Translations under genes and position numbers: made by a program
Shown: piece by piece, positions 8,107 through 15,930 of the stretch
Numbering within the stretch: position 1 is the stretch's first letter
Layout: each line of letters opens with the position of its first letter
Notes under the pieces: model-generated
What the model was told of the DNA's origin: nothing
The model's input: the letters and a program-made list of their open reading frames with translations, nothing else
Databases searched by the model: none
DNA from: Paraburkholderia terricola
GTDB lineage: Bacteria > Pseudomonadota > Gammaproteobacteria > Burkholderiales > Burkholderiaceae
DNA: 41,048 bases
NCBI RefSeq assembly: GCF_900142195.1
Contig: NZ_FRAB01000051.1
Span: forward strand, 1-41,048
Reading direction: 5' to 3'

Positions 8107-8173
8107 GTCTCCTCCATGACATCTCCTTGACATGGGATTGGGCCTCGCTGCGTCAGTGGCGAGGCCTTTTTTT
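8107..8173 (+). ncRNA. Candidate ~67-nt small RNA with anti-Shine-Dalgarno loop
   Basis: The interval begins at the expected start of the promoter at 8072-8100 and ends at the U-tract of a perfect intrinsic terminator. The 5' end carries UCUCCUCC single-stranded. A hairpin follows, with stem CCAUG (8114-8118) / CAUGG (8131-8135) and a 12-nt loop (8119-8130) that contains UCUCCUU. Both C/U-rich tracts are complementary to Shine-Dalgarno sequences such as AAGGAGA. This is the layout of trans-acting sRNAs that block translation by pairing to ribosome binding sites. Expression and targets are inference; it could instead be a leader or a terminator of longer read-through. Confidence 0.5.
8141..8173 (+). 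terminator. Intrinsic terminator (8-bp perfect stem, 7 T)
   Basis: GGCCTCGC (8141-8148) pairs fully with GCGAGGCC (8159-8166) around a 10-nt loop, followed directly by seven T (8167-8173). There is no gene on the plus strand upstream of it that it could serve, other than the proposed sRNA. Confidence 0.85.
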
Positions 8174-8278
8174 GCCCTGGGATGTTGCGCGGCCCGAACG
8201 CCGGCCGCTTCACGATAAGGCTGTCTTTCGCATGCTACGATGCTCCGCGAAGCGATTCCAGGCGAGGTCGAGCAAGCG

Positions 8279-8965
8279 ATGACAACCCTATATGACACGC
8301 TCGGCGTGCCCATGCACGCCACCCACGAAGAGATCAAGCGCGCCTATCGCAAGGCCGCGATGAAGTGGCATCCCGATCGCAACAGCGGCGCGGAAGAAGT
8401 GGCGCGCGCCGCCTTCCAGGACATCAAGGACGCGTACGCGATCCTCTCCGATGCCGCGCAGCGCAAGGTCTACGACGCGGTCTATGCCGAGCAGATGCGC
8501 GGCTGGGAAGCGCAGCGCGCACGCCGGCAGGAGGCGCAAGCGAAACGCGAGGCGGCGGCGCGCGCGGCCGACGAAGCGGCGTATGCGGAAATGGTCTCGC
8601 TCGCCATGCGTTTCGCCGACGAAGGCCACAATCGCGACGTGCTATTCGGCGTGCTGCTGGGGCGTCGCTGCGAGGCGCGGCGAGCCGCGCAGATCGCGGA
8701 CAGCGTGGCGGCCTTGCAGGCAGCGCGGCGCGAGGCCGCAAAGGCGGACCTCGCCGCCGAGGCTGAGCGGGCCGAGGGTGTCGAAGAGGTTCAGGCCGAA
8801 ACCGAGGCTGCGGCCACTCCGGTGAAAAAGGACGCTGCAACGACTCATGAAGCGGCAAGCCACCGCGCCGATCAAGGCAAACGCGAAGAACCCGCCAGCG
8901 ACGCACACCCGGCCGGCGCATTGGGCAGCCTCTGGTTCCAGTTCCTGAATGGCTTGCGGTTTTGA
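8279..8965 (+). CDS. DnaJ-domain (J-domain) protein
   Basis: A 228-residue protein with an N-terminal J domain (residues 1-65): LYDTLGVPMHATHEEIKRAYRKAAMKWHPDRN, with the HPD motif at 31-33, which stimulates DnaK ATPase. The rest is a charged, Ala/Glu/Arg-rich, probably coiled-coil region (80-200), with no Gly/Phe region, zinc fingers or client-binding domain. It is therefore a class C J-protein with an unknown client. I start at ATG 8279 rather than 8240, because homology to J domains begins at MTTLYDTLG. It is preceded by the predicted sRNA terminator, so it needs its own promoter within 8174-8278. Confidence 0.85.
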   Translation: MTTLYDTLGVPMHATHEEIKRAYRKAAMKWHPDRNSGAEEVARAAFQDIKDAYAILSDAAQRKVYDAVYAEQMRGWEAQRARRQEAQAKREAAARAADEAAYAEMVSLAMRFADEGHNRDVLFGVLLGRRCEARRAAQIADSVAALQAARREAAKADLAAEAERAEGVEEVQAETEAAATPVKKDAATTHEAASHRADQGKREEPASDAHPAGALGSLWFQFLNGLRF

Positions 8966-9094
8966 TGAGGCCATGCACGGCTCATTCACTGGCCGTCAGG
9001 CGATAGAAATAGACCGAATTGATATGGAAGGCGGGCTTCGGCGTTCGAATCCGGGACTCTAGAATTAATAAAATGTCCTGGGAGACGAACCGCC

Positions 9095-9298
9095 ATGTTC
9101 ACTTTCATCGTTGTGGTCGCGCTCGCGGCGTTCATTCCCTACGTGGCGGCGCCCGGCATCGCCAATGGCGTCAAGGCGATCAATCAACAGCCGGCGGCCA
9201 TGTTGTTCGAGCCCTTGCCGGCAGCCGCGGCAGACGCCGCCGCCGATGCCGCCAACCGCACCGTATCAGGCGGAACCGATACCGACGCTTCCGTCTGA
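9095..9298 (+). CDS. Small membrane-anchored hypothetical protein
   Basis: A 67-residue product. The first ~20 residues (FTFIVVVALAAFIPYVAAPG) form one hydrophobic segment, followed by an Ala-rich polar tail. GGGAGACG lies about nine bases before the ATG. No family is recognised and the coding case rests on the ribosome site and the sensible membrane segment. Confidence 0.45.
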   Translation: MFTFIVVVALAAFIPYVAAPGIANGVKAINQQPAAMLFEPLPAAAADAAADAANRTVSGGTDTDASV

Positions 9299-9522
9299 AG
9301 AGAAGCCCCTTGGTGATCTTTGTTGACCTTTGGTGACGCGCGAGTGATCGCGCGCGCTGAGACTTGCCTTTTGCACAGCTAGTCGAAACCCTGGTAAAAA
9401 TCCCGTGGCGTCAAAAATCGAGACATCGTAGTGTCACGAGGGCGCAAGACTCGGTCGGTACAGTGGCGCGCAGGAACACCAAAACACTAAAAACACGAAA
9501 AGACCAAGGGTACGGGGTAAGC

Positions 9523-10035
9523 GTGACCAAAAAATATAAGGTGCTGTTTCTCTGTCGCGAGAATTCAGCGCGCAGCATCATTGCCGAAGCTTTGCTGCGC
9601 GAACTGGCGGGACATCGATTCGATGCGTTCAGCGCGGGGCCCGAGCCGGCCGCGGCGGTTCATCCGTTCGCGCTCGCGCAATTGCGTCCCGGCATTTCTG
9701 AGCTCGGCGCGCTCAGCCCGAAAAGCTGGCTGGAGTTCACCGGCGAATGGGCGCCGCGGATGGACCTCGTCATCGCCATGGACGAGCGCGTCGCCGGACA
9801 TCATGCGCCTCTTTTCCCCGGCGAACCCGAGCTTTTGAACTGGGCCCTTGCTGATCCGCTGGTGGACGGCGTATCGGACGCGCAGCGACTCCGCCTGTTC
9901 GAAAAGATGTTCTGGCAGATCGTGCGCCGAGTGAGCGCATTCATTGCATTGCCGCAGTACGCCGCACCGATGCGGGAAGCAGCCTCACGCATCGAGGCGC
10001 CGGCGCGCGACAGCGGCATTTTGCTGGCGCAATGA
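9523..10035 (+). CDS. Low-molecular-weight phosphatase / ArsC-like protein
   Basis: From the GTG at 9523 the product is 170 residues and begins VTKKYKVLFLCRENSARSIIAEALL. The loop C11-R-E-N-S-A-R17 is the CX5R active-site P-loop of low-molecular-weight protein tyrosine phosphatases and thioredoxin-type arsenate reductases, and ALADP near residue 110 could supply the general acid Asp. There is no ars gene nearby, so arsenate reduction is uncertain. The frame is open upstream to 9364, but that stretch has no family similarity. It stands alone, convergent with the H-NS-like gene. Confidence 0.7.
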   Translation: MTKKYKVLFLCRENSARSIIAEALLRELAGHRFDAFSAGPEPAAAVHPFALAQLRPGISELGALSPKSWLEFTGEWAPRMDLVIAMDERVAGHHAPLFPGEPELLNWALADPLVDGVSDAQRLRLFEKMFWQIVRRVSAFIALPQYAAPMREAASRIEAPARDSGILLAQ

Positions 10036-10056
10036 CAACCCCGGCCACCCGGCGGC

Positions 10057-10383
10057 TTAGCCGTTATTCGAACGCGCGAGCGGGCTGCCCGCGAAGGGGT
10101 CGTTTTGCCAGTCCACCCTTTTCTTCGATTGCGGTGGGGGCGACGGCTTGGCCGACATTTCGAAGTGGTCGATTGATTGACCCGCGCTGATTGCCTGTTT
10201 GAGCCATTGGGGCATTTCACCCTGGCCGTCCCAGCTATCTCCCGTGGCGCTCCGGTAGCGTTCGGCCTTTTGCGCTGCCGGCTCGGCGGCCAGCACGGCA
10301 GCAAGGTCTTCCGGTTCGATACCAAACTCTTCCATGCGGTGGCGGAGATACGCAATCATGCTATCTCGCTTCCTTTCGTCCAT
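10057..10383 (-). CDS. H-NS-like nucleoid-associated protein, short
   Basis: A 108-residue product. The centre, YRSATGDSWDGQGEMPQWLKQAISAGQSIDHF, matches the H-NS family C-terminal DNA-binding domain (W-x-G-x-G-x-x-P-x-W-L). The N-terminus (IAYLRHRMEEFGIEPEDLAAVLA) resembles the end of the family's coiled-coil region but is much shorter than the usual oligomerisation domain, and the C-terminus has an extra polar tail (PSPPPQSKKR). It would bind AT-rich DNA in the minor groove. With its reduced oligomerisation region it may act as a modulator of full-length H-NS proteins; this is inferred. ATG at 10383 with AAGGA upstream. Confidence 0.7.
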   Translation of the reverse strand: MDERKRDSMIAYLRHRMEEFGIEPEDLAAVLAAEPAAQKAERYRSATGDSWDGQGEMPQWLKQAISAGQSIDHFEMSAKPSPPPQSKKRVDWQNDPFAGSPLARSNNG

Positions 10384-11149
10384 AAGATATTCGTCCTTCT
10401 AAAGCGTCCGGCGTTCTGTCAATTACAGATTGCAAGGGAAAGCCGCGAAAGCGTGGAACCCATCTGAATGGGGCCGGCTCGCGGGTAGGTGATTGATCGA
10501 AGGAAATGCCACTGGCAGCGTTAAAAAACCATCGTTCAAAAGAAATCGCATAAGGCTAATGCCCGCTCGTGCCGCCATGAATCTGGCTATGCCAATCAGT
10601 GAATGGATGGACAAGCGCACCGGTTCCGCCGCGCGGCAATCACGCTGGATGAGCCTCACGGCGCAATTGGGAAAACGATGCTGACGATGCACTGATTAAC
10701 GAACGGCCGGCTTGATCTCCGCGCCCCGTCTCCCGGCGGGTTTGGCGCGAACGCCGATTTTTTTCATTATGCCAGCATCATAACGCACTGTTGAAGCAAT
10801 GCACGCCGGCCGCGCGGTTTTTGTTTTCGCGTGCGGCCTATCGCACCAAATAGATGCCGACAGGGGCCGGGACCGCCGGGATTGAATTCCTTGCTGGCCG
10901 ATCTATAACGAAATTGCGGAGCAAAATTCCGCGTTGCCGGCCTGAGTGTCCGATTCCGACTATCTGCAAGCGTTCGACATCGGTTACAGGTGTGGCAACT
11001 AATCACTCGTTTAGTTCGGTGACTCGCCGCAGCAGTCACGTATCAGGTTGATTCGCCCGCCGGCTCGATCGGGCCACGAGGCGCTTTTTCACAGACCGAT
11101 TCTTTGTGGAGGACGGGAACTGCTGCGCCGGATTGCAGGGAGTCTGGAC
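10384..11149. other. 766-bp region without a convincing gene
   Basis: Open frames on both strands (for example 10423-10692 minus, 10493-10684 plus) lack ribosome sites and recognisable domains. One 6-bp inverted repeat (GTGACT 11019-11024 / AGTCAC 11034-11039) lies about 110 bp upstream of the small secreted-protein gene. Parts of the region are lower in GC than their surroundings (10380-10600), fitting regulatory DNA near an H-NS-family gene. Nothing else is evident. Confidence 0.4.
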
Positions 11150-11449
11150 ATGAAACTAGCTCTATTGATGGCATTGGCAAGCGCCGTTCTCTTTCTCGCG
11201 CCGACAGCGGCCGGTGCGGCCCAGGGCGAGCAGGGCGCCGGTACGTCGGGCCAGACGCTGATGAAGGACGCGAACGAATCGGCGCAAGCCACGACCGATG
11301 TGCCGCTTGGCGGCACCGGGCAGAACGCGACGCCCGCCGCGGGAACGGTGGGATATGGCGGCGTGGCCGCGGGCCGTTCGGAAGCCGGCGGCGGACAGAG
11401 CCGCCCGTGTGGTTCCGGCTCGCAATGCAGGATCTATTTCGGTCGCTAA
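11150..11449 (+). CDS. Small secreted protein, function unknown
   Basis: A 99-residue product. MKLALLMALASAVLFLAPTAAGAAQ is a good Sec signal peptide with cleavage expected after AGA. The mature part is Gly/Ser/Thr-rich and low in hydrophobic residues, with two cysteines close to the C-terminus (RPCGSGSQCRIYF) that could form a disulfide. GGGAG lies about seven bases before the ATG. I do not recognise the family. It is followed by a strong hairpin and then an intrinsic terminator. Confidence 0.6.
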   Translation: MKLALLMALASAVLFLAPTAAGAAQGEQGAGTSGQTLMKDANESAQATTDVPLGGTGQNATPAAGTVGYGGVAAGRSEAGGGQSRPCGSGSQCRIYFGR

Positions 11450-11463
11450 AACGTCAGCAGGCA

Positions 11464-11497
11464 GCAAGGCGCGGGATGAGCAAGTCTCGCGCCTTGC
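11464..11497. terminator. Strong 13-bp hairpin after the secreted-protein gene
   Basis: GCAAGGCGCGGGA (11464-11476) pairs with TCTCGCGCCTTGC (11485-11497), with one G-T wobble and an 8-nt loop, starting 15 bp past the stop. There is no T-run after it, so it may protect the mRNA 3' end or act as a pause site rather than a classic terminator. Confidence 0.5.
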
Positions 11498-11617
11498 CTT
11501 CGAATAACCCCACCCCCGACTGCGATTTTCCGGCGTCGTCAGCGGGCGAATTAATACGATGTTATGGTGTGTTCCGTTCTCGTTTTCATCCGCTGATTTT
11601 CCGAATCGCAATCACAG

Positions 11618-11643
11618 GCAGGCCATTAAGAGCCTGCTTTTTT
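11618..11643 (+). terminator. Intrinsic terminator upstream of the MFS gene
   Basis: GCAGGC (11618-11623) and GCCTGC (11632-11637) pair around an 8-nt loop, followed by six T (11638-11643). It separates the secreted-protein gene from the MFS transporter gene. Confidence 0.75.
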
Positions 11644-11727
11644 AATCGTGGTTACGGTGCGTGAATCGATTAGTCAGGTGAAGCCGCTCTAATTCCACCC
11701 GTTGTTGAATAACTCGCAAACAATCCT

Positions 11728-12984
11728 ATGTTGATGGAAGACAACCTGTCGGCGAGCAGCGCCTCGTCCGACGATGGGGCCGCGTCGTCCCTGCGTTCGT
11801 GGCTCGCGGTCGTGGCCGTTGCAATCGGCGCGTTCGCGTTCGTCACCACGGAGTTTCTGCCGGTCGGACTCTTGCCGCGCATCGCGGCGGAACTGGGTGT
11901 ATTGCCCGGCACCGCTGGCTTGATGGTCACCGTGCCCGGTGTGATCGCCGCAATCTCCGCGCCCGGTCTGATGCTGGTGGCGGGACGCATGGATCGCCGG
12001 CAAGTCTTTCTGTTACTCACCGCGTTACTGCTGGCGTCGAATCTGATTTCGGCCTTTGCGCCGAGCTTTGTTGTCATGCTGATCGGCCGCGCATTGCTCG
12101 GCGCCGCGTTGGGCGGTTTCTGGACGCTCGCCACGGCCGCGTCGGCCCGCCTCGTGCGGCCGAAAGACTCGGCGAAAGCCATGGCCACGATCCTCACCGG
12201 CGTAACCTGCGCCACCGTCATCGGCGTGCCGCTCGGCACGTTCATTGCCAGCTTCGCGTCATGGCGCGCCTCGTTCATGGCGACCGGCGTGCTCGTGGCC
12301 ATTGCGCTGGTGGCGCAGTTCGTCTTCGTGCCTTCGTTGCCGTCGAGCGCGGCATTGCGCCTGCGCGATCTGGTGGGGCTATTGCGCCGGCCGCATCCGC
12401 GTAAAAGCATGCTGATGGTGGCGCTCGTGTTCGGCGCGCATTTTTCCTCATACACGTACATCACGCCGTTCCTGTTGCGCAATGCCAATCTGACGATGCC
12501 GACCATCACCTGGCTGTTGCTCGGCTTCGGCATGATTGGATTCATCTCGAACTTCGCCGTGTCGTCGACGGTCACGCGCAACCTGAAAATTTCGCTGGGC
12601 GTGATGATCGCGCTGCTGATGTTCGCGCTGGTCTCGCTGCCGCTGCTGCAGCATTCGCCGCTCGGCGTCGTGGCGCTCGTGCTCGCGTGGGGCATTGCCT
12701 TCGGCGCGCTGCCGCTGTGCTTCAGCATCTGGATTCAACGCGCCACGCCGGATTCGCCGGAAGCGGGCTCGGCGCTGTTCGTCAGCATCATTCAGGTCGC
12801 TATCGCGCTGGGGTCGCTGGTGGGCGGCATGGTGGTCGATCATGTGGGCATTGCCGTCGACTTCCTGTTCGGCAGCGGCCTCGCATTGCTGGGGCTGGCC
12901 GCGCTGGCCAGTTTCGGCAGAAGCGCGCGAAAGGCGGCTGCGGGGACGATCGCATGTCCGGCGTGTCCCGACGGTCAGTCGTGA
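11728..12984 (+). CDS. MFS transporter (DHA1-type efflux family)
   Basis: A 418-residue major facilitator with 12 predicted helices. The first helix region, FAFVTTEFLPVGLLPRIAAELGV, and GLMVTVPGVIAAISAP are characteristic of the YdhP/AraJ/NepI-like drug and sugar exporter branch. The loop 2-3 motif reads GRMDRRQVFLL. It probably exports a small molecule by proton antiport; the substrate is unknown. ATG 11728 has little upstream ribosome site; ATG 11734 is the alternative. It ends 81 bp before the LprI-like gene, possibly one unit. Confidence 0.8.
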   Translation: MLMEDNLSASSASSDDGAASSLRSWLAVVAVAIGAFAFVTTEFLPVGLLPRIAAELGVLPGTAGLMVTVPGVIAAISAPGLMLVAGRMDRRQVFLLLTALLLASNLISAFAPSFVVMLIGRALLGAALGGFWTLATAASARLVRPKDSAKAMATILTGVTCATVIGVPLGTFIASFASWRASFMATGVLVAIALVAQFVFVPSLPSSAALRLRDLVGLLRRPHPRKSMLMVALVFGAHFSSYTYITPFLLRNANLTMPTITWLLLGFGMIGFISNFAVSSTVTRNLKISLGVMIALLMFALVSLPLLQHSPLGVVALVLAWGIAFGALPLCFSIWIQRATPDSPEAGSALFVSIIQVAIALGSLVGGMVVDHVGIAVDFLFGSGLALLGLAALASFGRSARKAAAGTIACPACPDGQS

Positions 12985-13065
12985 ACCGCGCGTTGCGCGG
13001 AACATCGCATGGCAGGCGCGGTCAACATGAACAGGACAATCTGTCCGGCCATGCCAGGAAGAATG

Positions 13066-13461
13066 ATGAACCCGCAACGCATTCACGGCATTGAACACGA
13101 GATTGAACGAGGCATCGGGCGGCTCGCGCGCGTGGCGCTCCTTACCGCGTTCACGCTGGCGTCGGTTCCCGCACTGGCTGCCGGCTTCGACTGCAACGAG
13201 GCGCGTCTGCCTGACGAAAAAGCGATATGCGCGTCCCGGCAACTGAGCGAACTGGACGTCGAAATGACCGTCCGCTACGAAACCTTGACGGGTCTCGTTG
13301 CCATGGGCGCGCGCGGCAACATGCAGGACGAGCAGCAGGCATGGCTGAATGTGCGCAAGAAATGCGGGGCGAACGAGGCATGTCTTGTCGCGGCGTATCG
13401 GCACCGCATTCAAATGCTCAAGGATGAATACGCTCACCTCGCCAGCCGCGGACCGTTCTAA
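13066..13461 (+). CDS. Periplasmic LprI-like (DUF1311) protein
   Basis: About 131 residues. After an N-terminal segment with a hydrophobic core (VALLTAFTLASVPALAAG), a signal peptide cleaved around ALAAG, comes FDCNEARLPDEKAICASRQLSELDVEMTVRYE. Four Cys (DCNEA, AICAS, KKCGANEACL) are arranged as in the lysozyme-inhibitor LprI-like / DUF1311 family. A role in the envelope, possibly lysozyme inhibition, is family-level inference. AGGAAG sits four bases before ATG 13066 and one before ATG 13063, so I prefer the former. Confidence 0.7.
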   Translation: MNPQRIHGIEHEIERGIGRLARVALLTAFTLASVPALAAGFDCNEARLPDEKAICASRQLSELDVEMTVRYETLTGLVAMGARGNMQDEQQAWLNVRKKCGANEACLVAAYRHRIQMLKDEYAHLASRGPF

Positions 13462-13611
13462 AGAACTGCCCCCGAACGCGCCCGCCCTATACATTGATTA
13501 TCCAAACCGTTGCGACCTCGCTTGCCGAAAAGGCATGAGGGCCGCACGTCGATAGTGGCGCTGCCCACGTCACCCGATTCGCTTTTGTTATCACCCTTTC
13601 AAATACTCGAA

Positions 13612-13640
13612 TTGTTATCGCATCGCCGCGCTCGTATATT
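13612..13640 (+). promoter_or_regulatory. Promoter of the rhamnonate/rhamnose operon
   Basis: TTGTTA (13612-13617), a 17-bp spacer and TATATT (13635-13640) form a near-consensus sigma-70 promoter, with a start expected near 13647 and a ~70-nt leader. The octamer TTGTTATC overlapping the -35 occurs again at 13585-13592, 27 bp upstream, and could be a regulator half-site. Confidence 0.6.
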
Positions 13641-13681
13641 GGCTGAACGGTAAGCAGCCGGCAGACCTACAACAACGCAAA

Positions 13682-13701
13682 GGCACGCCGCCCGGCGTGC
13701 C
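13682..13701 (+). promoter_or_regulatory. Leader hairpin directly upstream of the ribosome site
   Basis: GGCACGCC (13682-13689) pairs perfectly with GGCGTGCC (13694-13701) around a GCCC tetraloop. The ribosome site AGGAG starts three bases later, with the ATG at 13716. The hairpin may stabilise the 5' end or limit ribosome access; as DNA it is also a perfect dyad that a repressor could use. Confidence 0.55.
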
Positions 13702-13715
13702 ACAGGAGCACAGCG

Positions 13716-14468
13716 ATGAATCGAATCGATCTGGAGGGGCGCGTCGTCGCCATTACCGGCGGCGCGCGCGGCATCGGCTACGCGGTGGCGCAACGGGCGC
13801 TGAACTCAGGGGCGTCGGTCGCCCTCTGGGACATCGACGCCGAACGTCTCGCGCGCAGCCAGCGCGAGTTGAGCGAACTGGGCAAGGTCACCGCCATCAC
13901 CGTCGAACTCACTCAGGAAACGAGCGTCGCGCAGGCGGTGACGCAAACCGTCGCCGGGCACGGCGCGATCGACGTGCTGATCAATTGCGCGGGCATCACG
14001 GGCGGCAACGGCGCCACATGGGAACTGGAGCCCGACGTGTGGCGCCGCGTGATCGACGTGAATCTGATCGGCCCGTATCTCACCTGCCGCGCGGTCGTGC
14101 CGCACATGCTCCAGCGGGGCTATGGCCGGATCGTGAATATCGCCTCGGTGGCCGGCAAGGAAGGCAACCCGAACGCGTCGCACTACAGCGCCTCCAAGGC
14201 GGGGCTGATCGGCCTGACCAAATCGCTCGGCAAGGAACTCGCGACGAAGAACATCCTCGTCAACGCGGTCACGCCCGCCGCGGCCAAAACCGAAATTTTC
14301 GAGTCGATGTCGCAGCAGCATATCGACTACATGCTCTCGAAGATCCCGATGAACCGTTTTCTGTTGCCGGAAGAAGCAGCCTCGCTGATTCTTTGGCTGG
14401 CATCGGAAGACTGCGCGTTCAGCACCGGCTCGGTGTTCGATCTGTCGGGCGGCCGGGCCACTTACTGA
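13716..14468 (+). CDS. SDR dehydrogenase, probably 2-keto-3-deoxy-L-rhamnonate 4-dehydrogenase
   Basis: A 250-residue classical short-chain dehydrogenase with TGGARGIG (cofactor loop), NCAG, catalytic Ser in IASVAG, and YSASK with the Tyr-x-x-x-Lys pair. The acidic residue after strand 2 (LWDID) favours NAD. Position decides the likely role: it heads an operon with a rhamnonate transporter, L-rhamnonate dehydratase and rhamnose dehydrogenase. In the oxidative route known from Sphingomonas and Herbaspirillum an SDR of this type oxidises 2-keto-3-deoxy-L-rhamnonate at C4 to the 2,4-diketo acid. The exact substrate is inferred. Strong ribosome site (CACAGGAGCA) before the ATG. Confidence 0.7.
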   Translation: MNRIDLEGRVVAITGGARGIGYAVAQRALNSGASVALWDIDAERLARSQRELSELGKVTAITVELTQETSVAQAVTQTVAGHGAIDVLINCAGITGGNGATWELEPDVWRRVIDVNLIGPYLTCRAVVPHMLQRGYGRIVNIASVAGKEGNPNASHYSASKAGLIGLTKSLGKELATKNILVNAVTPAAAKTEIFESMSQQHIDYMLSKIPMNRFLLPEEAASLILWLASEDCAFSTGSVFDLSGGRATY

Positions 14469-14553
14469 GCCACGCTCATCGCCTGCGAGCCTCATTGCAG
14501 CAGCGCATATAAAGGCCCAAAACCGCTGGCCGCGTCCCAGCGAAGGAGACGAC

Positions 14554-15882
14554 ATGAACCCGCATGCGCCCGTTTCACTGGAGGCGATCAACAGCAAGGT
14601 CATGCGCCGGCTGTTGCCGTTTCTGTTGCTGATGTACGTTCTCGCGTTTCTCGATCGCGCCAATATCGGTTTCGCGCAGAAGGCGTTGCAGCACGATACG
14701 GGTTTGTCGAACGCGGCGTTCGCATTCGGCGCGGGGGTGTTTTTCGTCGGCTATGCGCTGTTCGAGGTGCCGAGCAATCTTCTGCTGCACCGGGTCGGCG
14801 CGCGAGCGTGGATGTGCCGGATCATGGTGACGTGGGGGCTCGTGTCGGCGGCGATGTGTCTCGCGCATACGCCCACCGCGTTCTATACGCTGCGCTTTCT
14901 GCTCGGCGTGGCCGAAGCGGGTTTCTTTCCCGGCGTGATCTATTACCTGACGCACTGGTTTCCGCAAGCGGCGCGTGCTCGCGCTGTCGGCCTCTTTTAT
15001 TTCGGTGCGCCGCTCGCGTTCATTTTCGGCAGTCCGTTGTCGGGTTCGTTGCTCGAATTGCACGGCGCCCTGGGCCTGACCGGCTGGCAGTGGCTCTTTC
15101 TGGTCGAAGGCGTATTGGCCTCGCTGGTCGGCGTGTGGGCGTTCTGGTATCTCGACAACCGCCCGGAAGACGCGCGTTGGCTCGACGCACGGGAACGCAC
15201 GAGTTTGCGCAACGCGCTCGACGAAGATGCGCGCGCCGCGTCGGCTCATGGTCCGCATCGCATTCTCGCCGCGCTGGTGGACCGCCGCGTGTTATTGCTG
15301 TCCGCGATCTATCTGCTGATCCAGATGAGCGTGTACGGCGTGATCTTCTATCTGCCGCAACAGGTGGCCGCGTTGCTCGGCACGACGGTCGGTTTGCGGG
15401 TCGGCGTCGTCGCCGCATTGCCGTGGCTGTGCGCGCTCGCCGTCACCTGGTACGTGCCGCGCCGCGCGGATCGCACGGGCGGTCATCGGCGCTGGGCAGT
15501 CGCGCTGCTGATCGTCGCGGGGCTCGGCATCGGCGTGTCGGGGCTCGCGCCTAACCCGTCGATCGGACTCATCGCGCTGTGCTGCGCGGCAAGCGGTTTC
15601 ATCGCGGCGCAACCGCTGTTCTGGACGTTCCCCACGCGCTATCTCACCGGCGCCGCGGCGGCAGGCGGCATCGCGTTGATCAATTCGCTCGGCAGCCTCG
15701 GCGGTTTCATCGCACCGAGCTTGCGTACCGCGGCCGAAAGGGCGTTTGCGTCGACCTCGGCGGGACTCGTCGTGCTGGGCGTGTCGAGTCTGCTGGCCGC
15801 GCTGCTGATCGGCACGCTGCTGCGCCGCGACGGCGCACCGGCGAGCGGCGCTTTCCAACACTTACTGCACCGCGCCCGCTAG
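14554..15882 (+). CDS. MFS transporter, ACS family (rhamnonate-type sugar acid permease)
   Basis: A 442-residue 12-helix transporter of the anion:cation symporter family. The features seen are FLDRANIGFAQKAL in helix 1, GYALFEVPSNLLLHRVGAR in the 2-3 loop, and RFLLGVAEAGFFPGVIYYLTHWFP. Relatives include ExuT, GudP and E. coli RhmT (YfaV), which sits next to rhamnonate dehydratase. With the dehydratase gene 48 bp downstream, uptake of L-rhamnonate or a similar aldonate by proton symport is the best guess. GAAGGAGACGAC precedes the ATG. Confidence 0.75.
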   Translation: MNPHAPVSLEAINSKVMRRLLPFLLLMYVLAFLDRANIGFAQKALQHDTGLSNAAFAFGAGVFFVGYALFEVPSNLLLHRVGARAWMCRIMVTWGLVSAAMCLAHTPTAFYTLRFLLGVAEAGFFPGVIYYLTHWFPQAARARAVGLFYFGAPLAFIFGSPLSGSLLELHGALGLTGWQWLFLVEGVLASLVGVWAFWYLDNRPEDARWLDARERTSLRNALDEDARAASAHGPHRILAALVDRRVLLLSAIYLLIQMSVYGVIFYLPQQVAALLGTTVGLRVGVVAALPWLCALAVTWYVPRRADRTGGHRRWAVALLIVAGLGIGVSGLAPNPSIGLIALCCAASGFIAAQPLFWTFPTRYLTGAAAAGGIALINSLGSLGGFIAPSLRTAAERAFASTSAGLVVLGVSSLLAALLIGTLLRRDGAPASGAFQHLLHRAR

Positions 15883-15930
15883 GCGTATTTCGGGTTGCAC
15901 GTTCGACGCATCAATCACGGAGCCCCTTTC

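Noticed and set aside
10423..10692. Overlapping 89- and 63-residue frames on opposite strands
   Set aside because: No ribosome site, no recognisable family and mutually overlapping composition; not supported as genes.
13575..13592. An 18-bp string similar (13 of 18) to 19000-19017 in the other rhamnose control region
   Set aside because: With two regions of 135-250 bp to compare, a match this good is expected about once by chance.
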